DNA of 64,000 nucleotides from an uncultured Ilyobacter sp. Its GTDB lineage: Bacteria; Fusobacteriota; Fusobacteriia; Fusobacteriales; Fusobacteriaceae. The DNA lies in the NCBI RefSeq assembly GCF_963663625.1, contig NZ_OY760438.1:434001-498000 (forward strand), written 5' to 3'. The translations under genes were made by a program, and so were the position numbers. Position 1 is the stretch's first letter. Each line of letters opens with the position of its first letter. Of this stretch, positions 33,675-43,490 are shown one piece after another. The notes beneath the pieces are model-generated. The model ran no database searches. It worked only from the letters and a program-made list of their open reading frames with translations, and had not been told where the DNA came from.

Positions 33675-35012
33675 TTATTTGGCGGCGTTTCCTGCAATAT
33701 TGAGGGCGTCCCAAGTTCTTGCAAAAGGGGGTGCATAGCATAGATCAAGCATACCAAGATCTTCTGCAGTCATTCTATTGTGTATGGCAGCAGCGATGAC
33801 ATCTATACGAAGCACCGCCCCTTTCTTACCTATTATCTGACCTCCGAGTATAACCTTTGAATCTTTTTCATAGACCAATTTAATGTATATGTTTTCCTGT
33901 CCTGGATAATAGTTTGTCTGATTTTTATCCTTTATAAAGACCATACCATAATCTATGTCCATATTCTTGGCTTCATTTTCAGATATCCCGGTTCTCCCAG
34001 CTTCCAAGTCCATAACTTTAACCGCAGCAGAACCAAGAGTCCCAAAGAAAACACTGTCTTTTCCAGCAAGATTTTCCCCTACCACTCTTCCTATTTTATT
34101 TGCCGTAGTTGCAAGAGGTATATAGACATTTTCATTTCTCACCCTGTGGGGTACCGTGGCACAATCTCCCGCAGAGTAAATGTCCTCAATGCTTGATTTT
34201 CCCTGGCTGTCGATTACAATGGCACCATTTGGAAGCACCTCTATACCGGTTTCTTTTATAAAATCTGTATTTGGCCGTACACCGGTTGCTATGATAACAA
34301 TATTTGCTTCGTAGATTCCTTTATCTGTCATAACCGCTTCTACTTTTTCTTTTCCTTTCAGCTCTTTCACGGTCTCACTGAGATGAAGACTGATATTCTG
34401 GTAAGAAAGAATCTCCTCCTCCATAAGGTCTGTGATCTCCTTATCAAAACTATCAGGGAGTACTCTGTCGTCTAGCTGAATGATTCTGACAGTTTTGCCG
34501 ATATGATGCATAGCCTCTAGAGCCTCTATACCGATGTAACCTGCACCTATTATGACTATATTTTTATTTTCCTCTTTAGATACCGCTTCCTTTAGGTCCA
34601 CCCCATCCTGAAATTCCTTTAACGTAAATACATTTTCCAGTTTTATATTCTTGATAGGAGGGATTATGGCACTTGCCCCTGTTGCTATCATTAGTTTGTC
34701 GTAGAAATCTTCAAAAATCTCATCATCAATAAGATTTTTGATTTTAATTTTTTTATTAACGTGGTCAACAGATAAAACCTCGTGTTTTATTTTTACATCG
34801 ATGCCTGATTCTATGAATTTTTCTATAGACCTAGCCATCATATTGTCGGTGCTTTGAAAAAATCCCCCAATATAATATGGGAGTCCACATGCACCCCACG
34901 AGATAACGTCAGTTTTTTCATATACAGTAATTTCAGCATCTTTAAGTGTTCGTTTTGCCTTTGAAGCGGCGCTCATACCTGCGGCCACTCCTCCTATAAT
35001 TATAATTTTCAT
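33675..35012 (-). CDS. CoA-disulfide reductase / NADH oxidase-like flavoprotein
   Basis: About 445 aa. It has an N-terminal FAD fold (IIIGGVAAGMSAASKAKR), the single redox Cys in SWGACGLPYYIGG, a second Rossmann motif IIGAGYIGIEALEAM, STTANKIGRV-like and YSAGDCATVPH segments, and a C-terminal dimerisation domain ending DLCYAPPFARTWDALN. This matches the CoADR/Nox group, which reduces CoA disulfide or oxygen with NAD(P)H through a Cys-sulfenic or mixed-disulfide state. The ATG at 35012 follows GGAGG. The lone active-site Cys excludes a CxxxxC reductase. Which of the two substrates is used cannot be told. Confidence 0.88.
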   Translation of the reverse strand: MKIIIIGGVAAGMSAASKAKRTLKDAEITVYEKTDVISWGACGLPYYIGGFFQSTDNMMARSIEKFIESGIDVKIKHEVLSVDHVNKKIKIKNLIDDEIFEDFYDKLMIATGASAIIPPIKNIKLENVFTLKEFQDGVDLKEAVSKEENKNIVIIGAGYIGIEALEAMHHIGKTVRIIQLDDRVLPDSFDKEITDLMEEEILSYQNISLHLSETVKELKGKEKVEAVMTDKGIYEANIVIIATGVRPNTDFIKETGIEVLPNGAIVIDSQGKSSIEDIYSAGDCATVPHRVRNENVYIPLATTANKIGRVVGENLAGKDSVFFGTLGSAAVKVMDLEAGRTGISENEAKNMDIDYGMVFIKDKNQTNYYPGQENIYIKLVYEKDSKVILGGQIIGKKGAVLRIDVIAAAIHNRMTAEDLGMLDLCYAPPFARTWDALNIAGNAAK

Positions 35013-35159
35013 GAAAAAAACCTCCAAATTTTTATATGTTTTGATGTTATAATAAGTTGATGGAAACATAAAAAATATTCTGTTTTTTTTTAAGTTCCTT
35101 TAAACTTTGTATGCTTATATCAATTATAGCACTAAAACAAAAAATAATGAGGTGAAAAA

Positions 35160-36314
35160 ATGTCTTATTTTGACAATGCAGCCACTAGTTACCCCAAGCC
35201 CGATGAGGTTTATAGTGTCCTTATAGATACAATGAAAAACAAGGGAGGAAATCCAGGAAGAGGAAGTCACAGGATGGCTATCGATGCCTTTAGGGCAGTC
35301 TATGAGACCAGGGTGAAGTTAGCAAAACTTTTTAATATAGATGAACCTCTGAGGATAGCCTTTACGCAAAATGCCACCGTGAGCCTGAACTTTGCAATAA
35401 AGGGAACTCTGGAAAAAGGCGACCATGTGGTGACTACATCTTTAGAGCACAATTCTGTATTAAGGCCGCTTTTCTCCATGGAAGATAGGAAAGGGGTGGA
35501 GTTGACAGTAGTAGAGACAGACTCCCAGGGAAGAATATCACTAGATGATATAGATAATGCTGTTCGGAAAAATACAAGGGCAATAGTCATAACCCATGCC
35601 TCGAATCTCACAGGGACTGTAATCCCACTGGAAAAAGTGGGGAAGATAGCAAAAAAACATGATCTTTTATTTGTAGTAGACGCTTCTCAGAGTGCCGGGG
35701 TTATAGAGATAGACGTGGAGGATATGAATATTGATATTCTCTGCTTCACGGGGCATAAATCACTTTTTGGACCTCAGGGGACAGGGGGTATATATTTGAG
35801 AGAGGGAGTGGAAATAGAGCCCCTCATGGAGGGGGGCTCCGGGAGCCACTCAAAACTCAGAAGACAGCCTAAAGAGATGCCAGACCTTTTAGAATGTGGG
35901 ACTCTGAACGCCCCTGCCATTGCAGCCCTGGGGGCAGGAGTGGATTTTATAATCAAAACGGGGATGGAGAACATCAGAAGGCATGAAAATGAGTTAACGG
36001 AAACCTTTATAAAAGGCCTTAGAACTATAGAGGGGATAAAAATATACGGACCGGAAACAGGAGAGAGGACCCCTGTGGTGGCGATCAATATATGGGATGT
36101 AGACCCATCGGAAGTGAGCTCCCTGTTAGAGGAGGAGTATGACATCGCTGTGAGACCTGGGATGCACTGTGCCCCTCTTGCCCACAGGTCAATAGGGACT
36201 TATGAGACTGGAGCTGTGAGGTTTTCTTTTGGCTACTTCAACAAAATGGAAGAGATACTCCACGCCGTAGAATCTATAAGGGAGATAGCTAATTTTTATG
36301 GGGATAAAGGATAA
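35160..36314 (+). CDS. Class V aminotransferase / cysteine-desulfurase-like protein
   Basis: A 384-aa PLP enzyme: YFDNAATSYPKPDEVY start, FTQNATVSLNFAIKG, VVTTSLEHNSVLRPL, VVDASQSAG, CFTGHKSLFGPQGTGG with the PLP Lys, and RPGMHCAPLAHRSIGT near the C-terminus with a Cys in the desulfurase position. This is the pattern of the CsdA-like family often annotated as cysteine desulfurase of the EF2568 type. It may supply sulfur to a partner. The neighbouring thiol oxidoreductase is divergent. ATG follows GAGGTGAA. Confidence 0.87.
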   Translation: MSYFDNAATSYPKPDEVYSVLIDTMKNKGGNPGRGSHRMAIDAFRAVYETRVKLAKLFNIDEPLRIAFTQNATVSLNFAIKGTLEKGDHVVTTSLEHNSVLRPLFSMEDRKGVELTVVETDSQGRISLDDIDNAVRKNTRAIVITHASNLTGTVIPLEKVGKIAKKHDLLFVVDASQSAGVIEIDVEDMNIDILCFTGHKSLFGPQGTGGIYLREGVEIEPLMEGGSGSHSKLRRQPKEMPDLLECGTLNAPAIAALGAGVDFIIKTGMENIRRHENELTETFIKGLRTIEGIKIYGPETGERTPVVAINIWDVDPSEVSSLLEEEYDIAVRPGMHCAPLAHRSIGTYETGAVRFSFGYFNKMEEILHAVESIREIANFYGDKG

Positions 36315-36316
36315 TG

Positions 36317-36358
36317 AAAAACCCCCGTCTTTAATCTGAAATCAGAGACGGGGTTTTT
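36317..36358. terminator. Bidirectional terminator between convergent genes
   Basis: CCCCGTCT, a loop, AGACGGGG with A- and T-runs on both sides. It ends both the aminotransferase gene (plus) and the patatin gene (minus), overlapping the last codons of the latter. Confidence 0.85.
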
Positions 36359-37200
36359 AAAAACTCTTTTAAATTTTTACTCACCTCTATACCCTTATTA
36401 TAGCCTGCCTTGTAGAAAAGCCGAAGTTTTACCCTGTCCTGCTCTATTACAGATAGGGGCATGGTTTCCGGCCTTATAACGAAGGCGATCTTCTCCTTTT
36501 CCAATAGATCAAGAAAATAAAGGGTGCCGTTGTAATGAATATACCTTCTTTTGAGGGCCTCGGCAATCTTTGGATAGGAGCGGTACCAAAGCTTGGATAT
36601 GTTGAGATACCAGCTAGATTCATCTTCGTAACCCTTTGGGTGGCATAGTATAACCACAAGTTTTTTGTTACCATCATCTAAGGCCTTTTTTATGGGGATT
36701 GCATCAGATATACCTCCATCTAGGTACTCCTCACCTCCTATTTCTACTATGTCTGTCAGAAATGGATAGGAGCAGGAGGACTTTAAAATCCTGTTGAAAT
36801 ATTTTTGAGGGTATCCATTTTTATCAAAATAGGTAGGTTTACCTGTTTTGCAGTTTGTGCTCACACAGATAAATTTTTTTGGACTTTTGAAGAATTTATC
36901 ATAGTCGATGGGGTACTTGCTTTTTCCCATAAAATTTATAAGAAAATCAGAATTTAAGAGCGAATCCCCTTTGAATATCCTCTTGTAGTCAAGGAGCCTG
37001 GGGTCGTATATGTAGTCCATGAATATTTTAAAAGTTCTTTCTTTTTGTTCGGTAATATATGAAACTCCATTGTATGCTCCCATGGAAACCCCTATAACAT
37101 AAGGGATATCAATTCCTTTCTCTATAAATGCATCTAAAACCCCGCTGGTGAATATTCCTCTCATACCTCCGCCTTCAAGTACAAGGGCTGCCTTTTCCAT
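36331..37200 (-). CDS. Patatin-like phospholipase
   Basis: About 289 aa. It has the oxyanion motif VLEGGGMRGIFTSGVLDAF, the nucleophile elbow GVSMGAYNG (GxSxG) and the catalytic Asp in EYLDGGISDAIPI, so the Ser-Asp dyad of a patatin lipid acyl hydrolase is complete. There is no signal peptide, so it is cytoplasmic or secreted by other means. It belongs to the YjjU-like group by size. The start at 37200 (ATG) is chosen because GAGGTGG lies 6 nt before it. Confidence 0.92.
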   Translation of the reverse strand: MEKAALVLEGGGMRGIFTSGVLDAFIEKGIDIPYVIGVSMGAYNGVSYITEQKERTFKIFMDYIYDPRLLDYKRIFKGDSLLNSDFLINFMGKSKYPIDYDKFFKSPKKFICVSTNCKTGKPTYFDKNGYPQKYFNRILKSSCSYPFLTDIVEIGGEEYLDGGISDAIPIKKALDDGNKKLVVILCHPKGYEDESSWYLNISKLWYRSYPKIAEALKRRYIHYNGTLYFLDLLEKEKIAFVIRPETMPLSVIEQDRVKLRLFYKAGYNKGIEVSKNLKEFLKTPSLISD

Positions 37201-37337
37201 AAATACCACCTCACAGTGAGTACACAGTCTCTCTTTACACTTTATTCAGGCTGTGACTTTCCAAAATTATCTATAAAAGTATCCTACACAATAATTTTCT
37301 GCAAGAGTCACTATGCTCCTTTAAAATTTTTAAATAA

Positions 37338-37945
37338 ATTAACCTAGGTTGCAACCTTTATTCAAATTAAAGTATTGAATTTATAAGAATTCGTTACTTT
37401 TCTCTTGAAAGAAAAGTAACCAAAAGTTCAAGGATTTTCAAATGTCTAGGAAGTAAATATGTCTATTACCGCCTTTGTAAGCTACAGTCCTCGGTTTCCT
37501 GCTCATCCACTGGATAAGGTGTTTCATAGTCGCTACCGCTCCTTGAACTCCCTTAACTTATTCTGCAGAACGGCTGAGTGCAGGTTCTTTCCTGTATAAG
37601 CCCTGCGACTTGAAAATCCAAAAAACAAAAATGATATAAACCTTAATAAAAAAAATATGCACAGTTATTCCTTAATTTTTGACTATTCTTAATTCTGATT
37701 TTATCGATAGTACGGGAAAAGGGATAAAAACCTCTTGCAAAATAAAGCATATATAGTTTGGTTTTAACTCTGTGAAACTTCCTCTTTTTCTCTGCGTTCT
37801 CTGTGAGCAAAAGGTTTTGTATTTATTCGTGCTAATTTTTCTGTCTTTTATCGGTTTTCATTTGTGACAAAATCCCTTGACTCTGATATTCTTGTAAATT
37901 CAATAGTTTATAAAAATTTTTTCAAGTAACTACTTGAGTTAGATA
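37338..37945. repeat. Dispersed intergenic repeat, copy B (~600 bp)
   Basis: Ends AACCTAGGTTGCAACC and TTCAAGTAACTACTTGAG. The section 37360-37612 is nearly identical to copy A, including the hairpin TTACTTTTCT/AGAAAAGTAA and the block GGTGTTTCATAGTCGCTACC. The middle has diverged from copy A, and the right third matches copy D. The family is mosaic. Confidence 0.8.
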
Positions 37946-37983
37946 AAAAAAGACCACTCTAAAAGGCGGTCTTTGAATACAAA

Positions 37984-39114
37984 TTATATAACCTCTAGAG
38001 CAGTTAGAATGTTCATATAGTGTTCGAGACCTTTTAAAAGAATATCCTCATTGAAATTGAAGTTGCAGCTGTGAAGTGGGTAGTCAAATTCACACTCAAT
38101 ATTCCTGCTGCCTAGAAAATAAAAAACACCTGGTATCCTCTCCTGATAGTATGAGAAATCCTCTGCGAGCATCACAGGGTCGGTTTCCTCAATATGCACT
38201 TTCTCTGCTATCTTGTTGTAGAGAGCTTTATCATTGATAACCGGTGGGTAGTATGGTTCGAGATCCACACTTATCTCCACCTCAAAGGATTCCTCTAAGC
38301 CTCTTGAAATCTGAAGGATTCGTTTTTTAATTAATTCAAAGGTATCCTTTGAAAAAGTCCTTACTGTACCCTCTATATGTGTTTTTTCAGCCACTATGTT
38401 TCTAGCACTCCCTCCCCTTATTTTTCCAAAGGAGATCACAGCAGTCTCAAGGGGGGAGATACTCCTTGAGATTATAGACTGACAGGATGACAGGAATTTA
38501 GATGCTACAAGGATTGAATCGATGGTGTTGTGAGGCATACCTCCGTGGCCACCTTCCCCTTTTATAATTACATCTATTTCTCCAGACTGGGCCATAAGTG
38601 GTCCTGCCTTAGAGGCTATAATACCCTCATCCAAATTAGGGAAAAGGTGGATTCCGAATATTCCTTTAACATTATATTTTTCAAAAATACCGCTTTCAGT
38701 GATTATCTTGGCTCCACCGGGACCCTCTTCAGCAGGCTGAAAGATCAGAAGGATATTTTTTTTTATATTTTCAGTTGTTGAGAGGACTTTGGCCAATCCC
38801 AAAAGCATAGCCATGTGACCATCATGACCGCAGGCATGCATTTTTCCAGGATGCTTTGAGACATACTCTACATCATTTTCCTCATCTGCTTCTAGGGCAT
38901 CCATATCCGCCCTAAAGGCGTATGTCTCATCAGAGCCTGCATCGATATAGACGTATATTCCTGTCTTGGCTATGGTGAAAGGATGCAGTCCAAACTCTTT
39001 TAATTTTTCTCCTATATATGCACAGGTTTTATACTCCTCTAGCCCGAGCTCGGGTATCTGGTGAAGTTCTCGCCTATAGGTTTTTATTTGGTTTCCCAAA
39101 TCTTTTAAATCCAT
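37984..39114 (-). CDS. dapL: N-acetyl-diaminopimelate deacetylase (M20 family), probable
   Basis: A 376-aa M20D amidohydrolase: HQIPELGLEEYKT, FRADMDALEADEE, the metal motif KMHACGHDGHMAML, QPAEEGPGGAKI, GGHGGMPHNTIDS in the lid domain and AEDFSYYQE near the end. The same architecture serves IAA-amino-acid, hippurate and N-acetyl-DAP hydrolases. The lysine operon runs divergently ~740 bp away and contains the acetyltransferase dapH and an aminotransferase but no deacetylase, so this gene supplies the missing step. It has its own promoter and lies outside the lysine riboswitch. Assignment by context; another M20 substrate remains possible. Confidence 0.78.
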   Translation of the reverse strand: MDLKDLGNQIKTYRRELHQIPELGLEEYKTCAYIGEKLKEFGLHPFTIAKTGIYVYIDAGSDETYAFRADMDALEADEENDVEYVSKHPGKMHACGHDGHMAMLLGLAKVLSTTENIKKNILLIFQPAEEGPGGAKIITESGIFEKYNVKGIFGIHLFPNLDEGIIASKAGPLMAQSGEIDVIIKGEGGHGGMPHNTIDSILVASKFLSSCQSIISRSISPLETAVISFGKIRGGSARNIVAEKTHIEGTVRTFSKDTFELIKKRILQISRGLEESFEVEISVDLEPYYPPVINDKALYNKIAEKVHIEETDPVMLAEDFSYYQERIPGVFYFLGSRNIECEFDYPLHSCNFNFNEDILLKGLEHYMNILTALEVI

Positions 39115-39120
39115 GATTTC

Positions 39121-39569
39121 CCCCTTATTTCAATAAAAAAACGGATGTATATAATGTTGAATATTAAATAATTCTAAATTTAAATTTCGCTTTCTTAAAA
39201 TATATCACCTCTTAAAATTTCAGAAGAGATTTTTTAAACATTTTGAATAAAATAAAATGATCTTGTAATTCTTAGATATTAACAGATTTTCAAAAAAAAG
39301 AAAAGATACTAAACAAAAAAAAACTATAAAATTAATAAAAAGGTTATTTTTTCGAACATATGTGTGAATGGTTCTATCCCAGTAATTAAGAGGTTCAGAA
39401 AGACAAAATTGATTTAAGATATGTCAACTATATATCTTGTGAATTTTTAAAAATGTTGCAACTGTTGTAAAATAAGACAAATAACTTTATAGGCACAAAG
39501 ATCATTACTTGGTAAAGGAATGTTTTAGGGAGGTCTATAAATTAAAAAGAAATTTAAAATTAAATTAGA
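39121..39569. other. Divergent promoter region between the deacetylase gene and the lysine operon
   Basis: About 450 bp, very AT-rich, no supported ORF. It should contain the promoters for both directions. I can assign no operator. Confidence 0.5.
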
Positions 39570-39756
39570 ATAAAGATAGAGGTTGCAGATCATCATAAGT
39601 AGGAAAAGGGAGAGCCGGCCAGCTCAGGGAAGTTTTCTAAAAGGGATATCTGCCGAAATTCATTCTCAAAGTGCCGGGGGAATGGGTTGGGACATCGGAA
39701 AATATCCGTTGTACTGTCGTTGTCATAATTAAGACAATGGAGTGCTATCTTACCAT
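39570..39756 (+). promoter_or_regulatory. Lysine riboswitch (L box)
   Basis: Conserved L-box blocks appear in order: AGATAGAGGTTGCAGAT, AAGTAGGAAAAGGGAGAG, TCTGCCGAAATTC, CGGGGGAATGGGTTGGG, TTGTACTGTCG and GACAATGGAGTGCTATCTTA. This is the five-helix lysine aptamer. The terminator at 39782 follows directly and lysA begins 105 bp after the aptamer. High lysine should stop transcription of the lysA-lysC-dap operon. Confidence 0.93.
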
Positions 39757-39781
39757 AACTATAATTTTTTTGTATTATTTT

Positions 39782-39813
39782 AGTTGGTAGGATTGTACCC
39801 TGCCAACTTTTTT
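39782..39813 (+). terminator. Expression-platform terminator of the lysine riboswitch
   Basis: AGTTGGTAGG, a short loop, CCTGCCAACT (one G-U pair), then TTTTTT, between the aptamer and the lysA ribosome binding site. Confidence 0.88.
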
Positions 39814-39860
39814 GTTTATAAAATTTTAAATATAGATGCAGATTTTATAGGGGGGATATA

Positions 39861-41162
39861 ATGAAACTTTTTGGTTCTATGGAGATTAAGGATAATCAGC
39901 TTCACATAGGGGGAATGAGCGCTAAAGAGCTGGTGGAGAAGCATGGGACACCTCTCTATGTAATGGATGAAGCACTTATCAGCAAAAATATGGATACATT
40001 TAAGGCAGCTTTCAGGTCAGATAGGTTTCAGACAGAGGTTGTCTATGCATCCAAGGCGTTCCTAACAACCGGGATGTGTCAGATTGTTGACAGACACGGA
40101 CTCAGCATGGACGTAGTTTCAGGGGGAGAGCTATTTACAGTGAAGAGTGCCGGTTTCCCAATGGAAAGAGTGCACATGCATGGGAACAATAAGACCTGGG
40201 AAGAGCTAGAGATGTGCCTAGACTACGGTATCGGAGAGATAATCGTAGACAACAGAGACGAGTTTGAGAAGCTAGAGAGAGTCTGCAGAGAAAAGGGTAA
40301 GAAAATGAATGTCCTTTTGAGGGTTAATCCAGGTATAGAGGCTCATACTCATGAGTATATACAGACTTCTACATACTCTTCAAAATTCGGGGAATCTATA
40401 TTTGATGAAAATATAAAGGATATAATAAAAAAATTCATAGCTGCTGAATATGTAGAGTTAAAAGGTTTTCACTGCCATATAGGATCGCAGATATTTGATG
40501 AAAAACCTTTCTTTGCAGCTATGGACACAATGTTGAAATTCATAAGGCAGATGAAGGAAGAGGCAGGGCTTGATACAAAAGTGTTAAATCTTGGTGGAGG
40601 TTTCGGAGTCTACTATTTTGACGGAGACGATGCAGTGGACTTTGAAAAATTCTGCAAAGATATGATAAGAGATTTAGAGTTGAAATTGGATGAGTATGAA
40701 ATAGAATTAGACAAGGTTGTAATAGAGCCGGGAAGAAGCATTGTTGCAAATGCAGGGACCACTCTCTATACAGTAGGGGGAACAAAGATAACTTACAGCG
40801 GTAAAAAGTACGTCTTTGTAGACGGAGGGATGACAGACAATATAAGACCTGCTCTCTATCAGGCTCAGTATGAGGGGGTCATAGCCAACAGGATAAATGA
40901 AAAGGAAGAGGATCTGGTGACAGTGGCGGGAAAATGCTGCGAATCGGGAGACCTCCTCTTAAGAGATGTATATCTTCAGGAAGCAAAGGAGGGCGACATA
41001 CTTGCAATTGGGACAACCGGGGCCTATAATTATAGTATGTCTAGCAACTACAATAGGATAAGAAAGCCTGCAGTAGTTTTTGTAAAGGACGGAAATAGTA
41101 AAGTAGCTGTAAAAAGGGAGAGCTATGAGGACCTTATAAGAAATGACCTCAAGCTTTATTAA
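39861..41162 (+). CDS. lysA: Diaminopimelate decarboxylase
   Basis: A 433-aa fold-type III PLP enzyme that converts meso-DAP to lysine. The PLP lysine is K65 in VVYASKAFLT. GGFGVYYFDGDD, EPGRSIVANAG and the partner-site CCESGDLL follow, with a C-terminal YNYSMSSNYNR. The length is typical. It is the first gene after the lysine riboswitch, so the last pathway step leads the operon. ATG follows GGGGGGAT. Confidence 0.96.
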   Translation: MKLFGSMEIKDNQLHIGGMSAKELVEKHGTPLYVMDEALISKNMDTFKAAFRSDRFQTEVVYASKAFLTTGMCQIVDRHGLSMDVVSGGELFTVKSAGFPMERVHMHGNNKTWEELEMCLDYGIGEIIVDNRDEFEKLERVCREKGKKMNVLLRVNPGIEAHTHEYIQTSTYSSKFGESIFDENIKDIIKKFIAAEYVELKGFHCHIGSQIFDEKPFFAAMDTMLKFIRQMKEEAGLDTKVLNLGGGFGVYYFDGDDAVDFEKFCKDMIRDLELKLDEYEIELDKVVIEPGRSIVANAGTTLYTVGGTKITYSGKKYVFVDGGMTDNIRPALYQAQYEGVIANRINEKEEDLVTVAGKCCESGDLLLRDVYLQEAKEGDILAIGTTGAYNYSMSSNYNRIRKPAVVFVKDGNSKVAVKRESYEDLIRNDLKLY

Positions 41163-41175
41163 GGAGGAATAAAAA

Positions 41176-42378
41176 TTGAGAATAGTACAGAAATACGGGG
41201 GAACATCAGTAGGGACAACCGAAAAGATAAAGGCTATAGCAGATCATCTCATAAAGGTCAGGAAAGAGGGGAATGAGATAGTTGTAGTAGTGTCTGCAAT
41301 GGGTAAAATGACAGATGAGCTCATAAGAAAAGCCAATGAGATCACAGAGAGGCCTGACAGGCGTGAGCTAGATATGCTTATGTCCACAGGTGAGCAGCAG
41401 ACAATAGCCCTTCTTTCTATCGCTCTAAAGCACAAGGGCCAGGAAGCCGTATCCCTGACAGGGGCTCAGGCAGGAATAGAGACAACTGGAACTCATACAA
41501 AAAGCAAAATAAAAAGCATCGATAAAGAGAGAATAGAGAAGCACCTTACAGATGGGAAAATAGTAATTGTAGCAGGATTCCAGGGGGTAAATGAAGCAGG
41601 AGATATAACTACTCTAGGACGTGGGGGGTCTGACACAAGTGCGGTAGCATTAGCAGGTGCCCTAGGATGCCAGTGTGAGGTATATACCGACGTAGATGGG
41701 ATATATACATGCGATCCGAGAGTACACAAAGGGGCCAAGAAAATAGACAAGATCTCTTATGAAGAGATGATGGAGATGTCAAACCTTGGAGCAGGGGTCA
41801 TGGAAGTAAGGGCTGTGGAACTAGGTAAAAAATTTGGTGTCCCAATCTATGTGGGAAGAAGTCTCGGAGAAAAGAACGGGACATATATATTAGAAAAGGA
41901 GCAGATAATGGAAGAGAAACTTATAACAGGACTTAGTATAAATGAAAATGTATTGATGGTGAATTTGCAAAACCTTTACAATAAACCTCAGAAGATAGCA
42001 AATATATTTTCTGCCCTTGGAAAACAGGATGTAAATGTGGATATGATAAGCCAGAGCCAGTCTGTAGAGGATATGGTAGACATAAGCTTCACATGCCCTG
42101 CAACTGAGGAAGACCTTTTAGATAAGGCGGTAGAGGTCATAGCCACTCAGAATCCAGCCTTGAAAATAATCAAAAATAAAGGTCTGATAAAAGTATCTGT
42201 TGTAGGAGTGGGTATGATAAGCCATTCTGGAGTAGCTGGAAAACTTTTTGAAATATTCGGAGAGAAGGATATAAAGTTCTATCAGGTGACAACATCTGAG
42301 ATAAGCATCTCTTTCACAATGGACAAAGATAGGAAGGCAGCCGCTGTAGAGGCAATAGCAGAAGCATTTAATATCTAG
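41176..42378 (+). CDS. lysC: Aspartate kinase
   Basis: A 400-aa kinase for the first step from aspartate. It starts RIVQKYGGTSVGTTEKIKAI and has VVSAMGKMTDELI, GRGGSDTSAVALA, CEVYTDVDGIYTCDPR and a C-terminal pair of ACT domains (NVLMVNLQNLYNKPQKIANI and GLIKVSVVGVGMISHSGVAG) that bind regulatory amino acids. The monofunctional, single-chain type is clear. The start is TTG at 41176 behind AAGGAGGAAT. The gap to lysA is 13 bp. Confidence 0.96.
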   Translation: MRIVQKYGGTSVGTTEKIKAIADHLIKVRKEGNEIVVVVSAMGKMTDELIRKANEITERPDRRELDMLMSTGEQQTIALLSIALKHKGQEAVSLTGAQAGIETTGTHTKSKIKSIDKERIEKHLTDGKIVIVAGFQGVNEAGDITTLGRGGSDTSAVALAGALGCQCEVYTDVDGIYTCDPRVHKGAKKIDKISYEEMMEMSNLGAGVMEVRAVELGKKFGVPIYVGRSLGEKNGTYILEKEQIMEEKLITGLSINENVLMVNLQNLYNKPQKIANIFSALGKQDVNVDMISQSQSVEDMVDISFTCPATEEDLLDKAVEVIATQNPALKIIKNKGLIKVSVVGVGMISHSGVAGKLFEIFGEKDIKFYQVTTSEISISFTMDKDRKAAAVEAIAEAFNI

Positions 42379-42386
42379 GAGGGACA

Positions 42387-43214
42387 ATGTTAAAATTTGA
42401 AAAATATCATGGTCTTGGAAATGATTTTATAATATTCAACGAAGAGGAAGTAGAGGGGTTTGACTACCAGGAGCTTGCGATGAAAGTCTGCCACAGAAAT
42501 TTTGGTATAGGGGCAGACGGGATGATGATAGCTGCAAAATCAGAAAAAGCAGATATAAGAATGATATTTTATAATGCCGACGGCAGTGAAGCTCCTATGT
42601 GCGGTAATGGGGTTCGTTGTTTTTCACACTTTGTGAGAAACAACAGACTCGTAGAAAAAGAGGTCATGTCAGTAGAGACACTTGCAGGTAATATGATAAT
42701 AAAAACAGAGGAAAAAGATGGGAAATATCTAGCTAGGGTAAATATGGGGATGCCGGTCTTTGAGACTGACAAAATTCCCATGAGCGTATCAGAAAAAGAT
42801 TATATTGAAAGAAAAGTAGAATCTTATGACAGGGAGTTCAACCTTTCGGCTCTTTTCATGGGAACTACTCACAGTGTAACTTTTATAGATGACCTAGAAA
42901 CACTGGATGTGCAAAGGTATGGTAGAAATCTAGAGATAAATCCTCTCTTTCCAAAGAGAACCAACGTGAATTTCTCAAAGGTGATTTCAAGGGACAGAGT
43001 GGATGTGAAAACCTGGGAAAGAGGTGCAGGTTATACATTTGCTTGCGGGACAGGGGCCTGTGCAGTGGTTGTCATAGGTAACCTTACAGGGCGTCTAGAT
43101 AAGAGTGTAGAAGTAAGGGTGCCAGGAGGGAAACTCTTCATAGAGCTCACAGATGAGGGAGTATTTATGACTGGGGAGAGCCAAAAGATAGCAGAGGGGC
43201 ACTATATTAAGTAA
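42387..43214 (+). CDS. dapF: Diaminopimelate epimerase
   Basis: A 275-aa cofactor-free epimerase (LL- to meso-DAP). It has the paired catalytic cysteines C72 in APMCGNGVRCF and C220 in FACGTGACA, plus the opening KYHGLGNDFI. The length is normal. It starts 8 bp after lysC behind CTAGGAGGGAC. Its stop codon overlaps the left end of a 210-bp inverted-end repeat that separates it from asd. Confidence 0.97.
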   Translation: MLKFEKYHGLGNDFIIFNEEEVEGFDYQELAMKVCHRNFGIGADGMMIAAKSEKADIRMIFYNADGSEAPMCGNGVRCFSHFVRNNRLVEKEVMSVETLAGNMIIKTEEKDGKYLARVNMGMPVFETDKIPMSVSEKDYIERKVESYDREFNLSALFMGTTHSVTFIDDLETLDVQRYGRNLEINPLFPKRTNVNFSKVISRDRVDVKTWERGAGYTFACGTGACAVVVIGNLTGRLDKSVEVRVPGGKLFIELTDEGVFMTGESQKIAEGHYIK

Positions 43215-43422
43215 CCCAAGTTGCTACCTTATAAAAAGTTTAGCTCCAGCATTGAAGAATGCCTTCATGTTTTATGTTTTTAACCTTATAAAATCAAGAA
43301 TTATGACCATTAAATGATTTGGAAAAATTTTTTTGATATCTAATTCATGGTATGTTTAGTTCAAATTTAAAGGAATTTTATAATTAGAAATACTATTTAT
43401 CAGGTAAGTAGCAACTTAGGTT
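43213..43422. repeat. 210-bp MITE-like element inside the lysine operon (copy E of the repeat family)
   Basis: Left end AACCCAAGTTGCTACCTTA and right end TAAGTAGCAACTTAGGTT are near-perfect inverted repeats. The same ends bound the larger dispersed repeats A and B and the right end of D. The interior is short, AT-rich and non-coding. It lies between dapF and asd on the coding strand. Confidence 0.8.
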
Positions 43423-43490
43423 AAGTAGAGGATTTGAATTTTCAAGAATCAGCTTAGAAAAATAAAATGACCGAGAGAGGTATGATAAGT

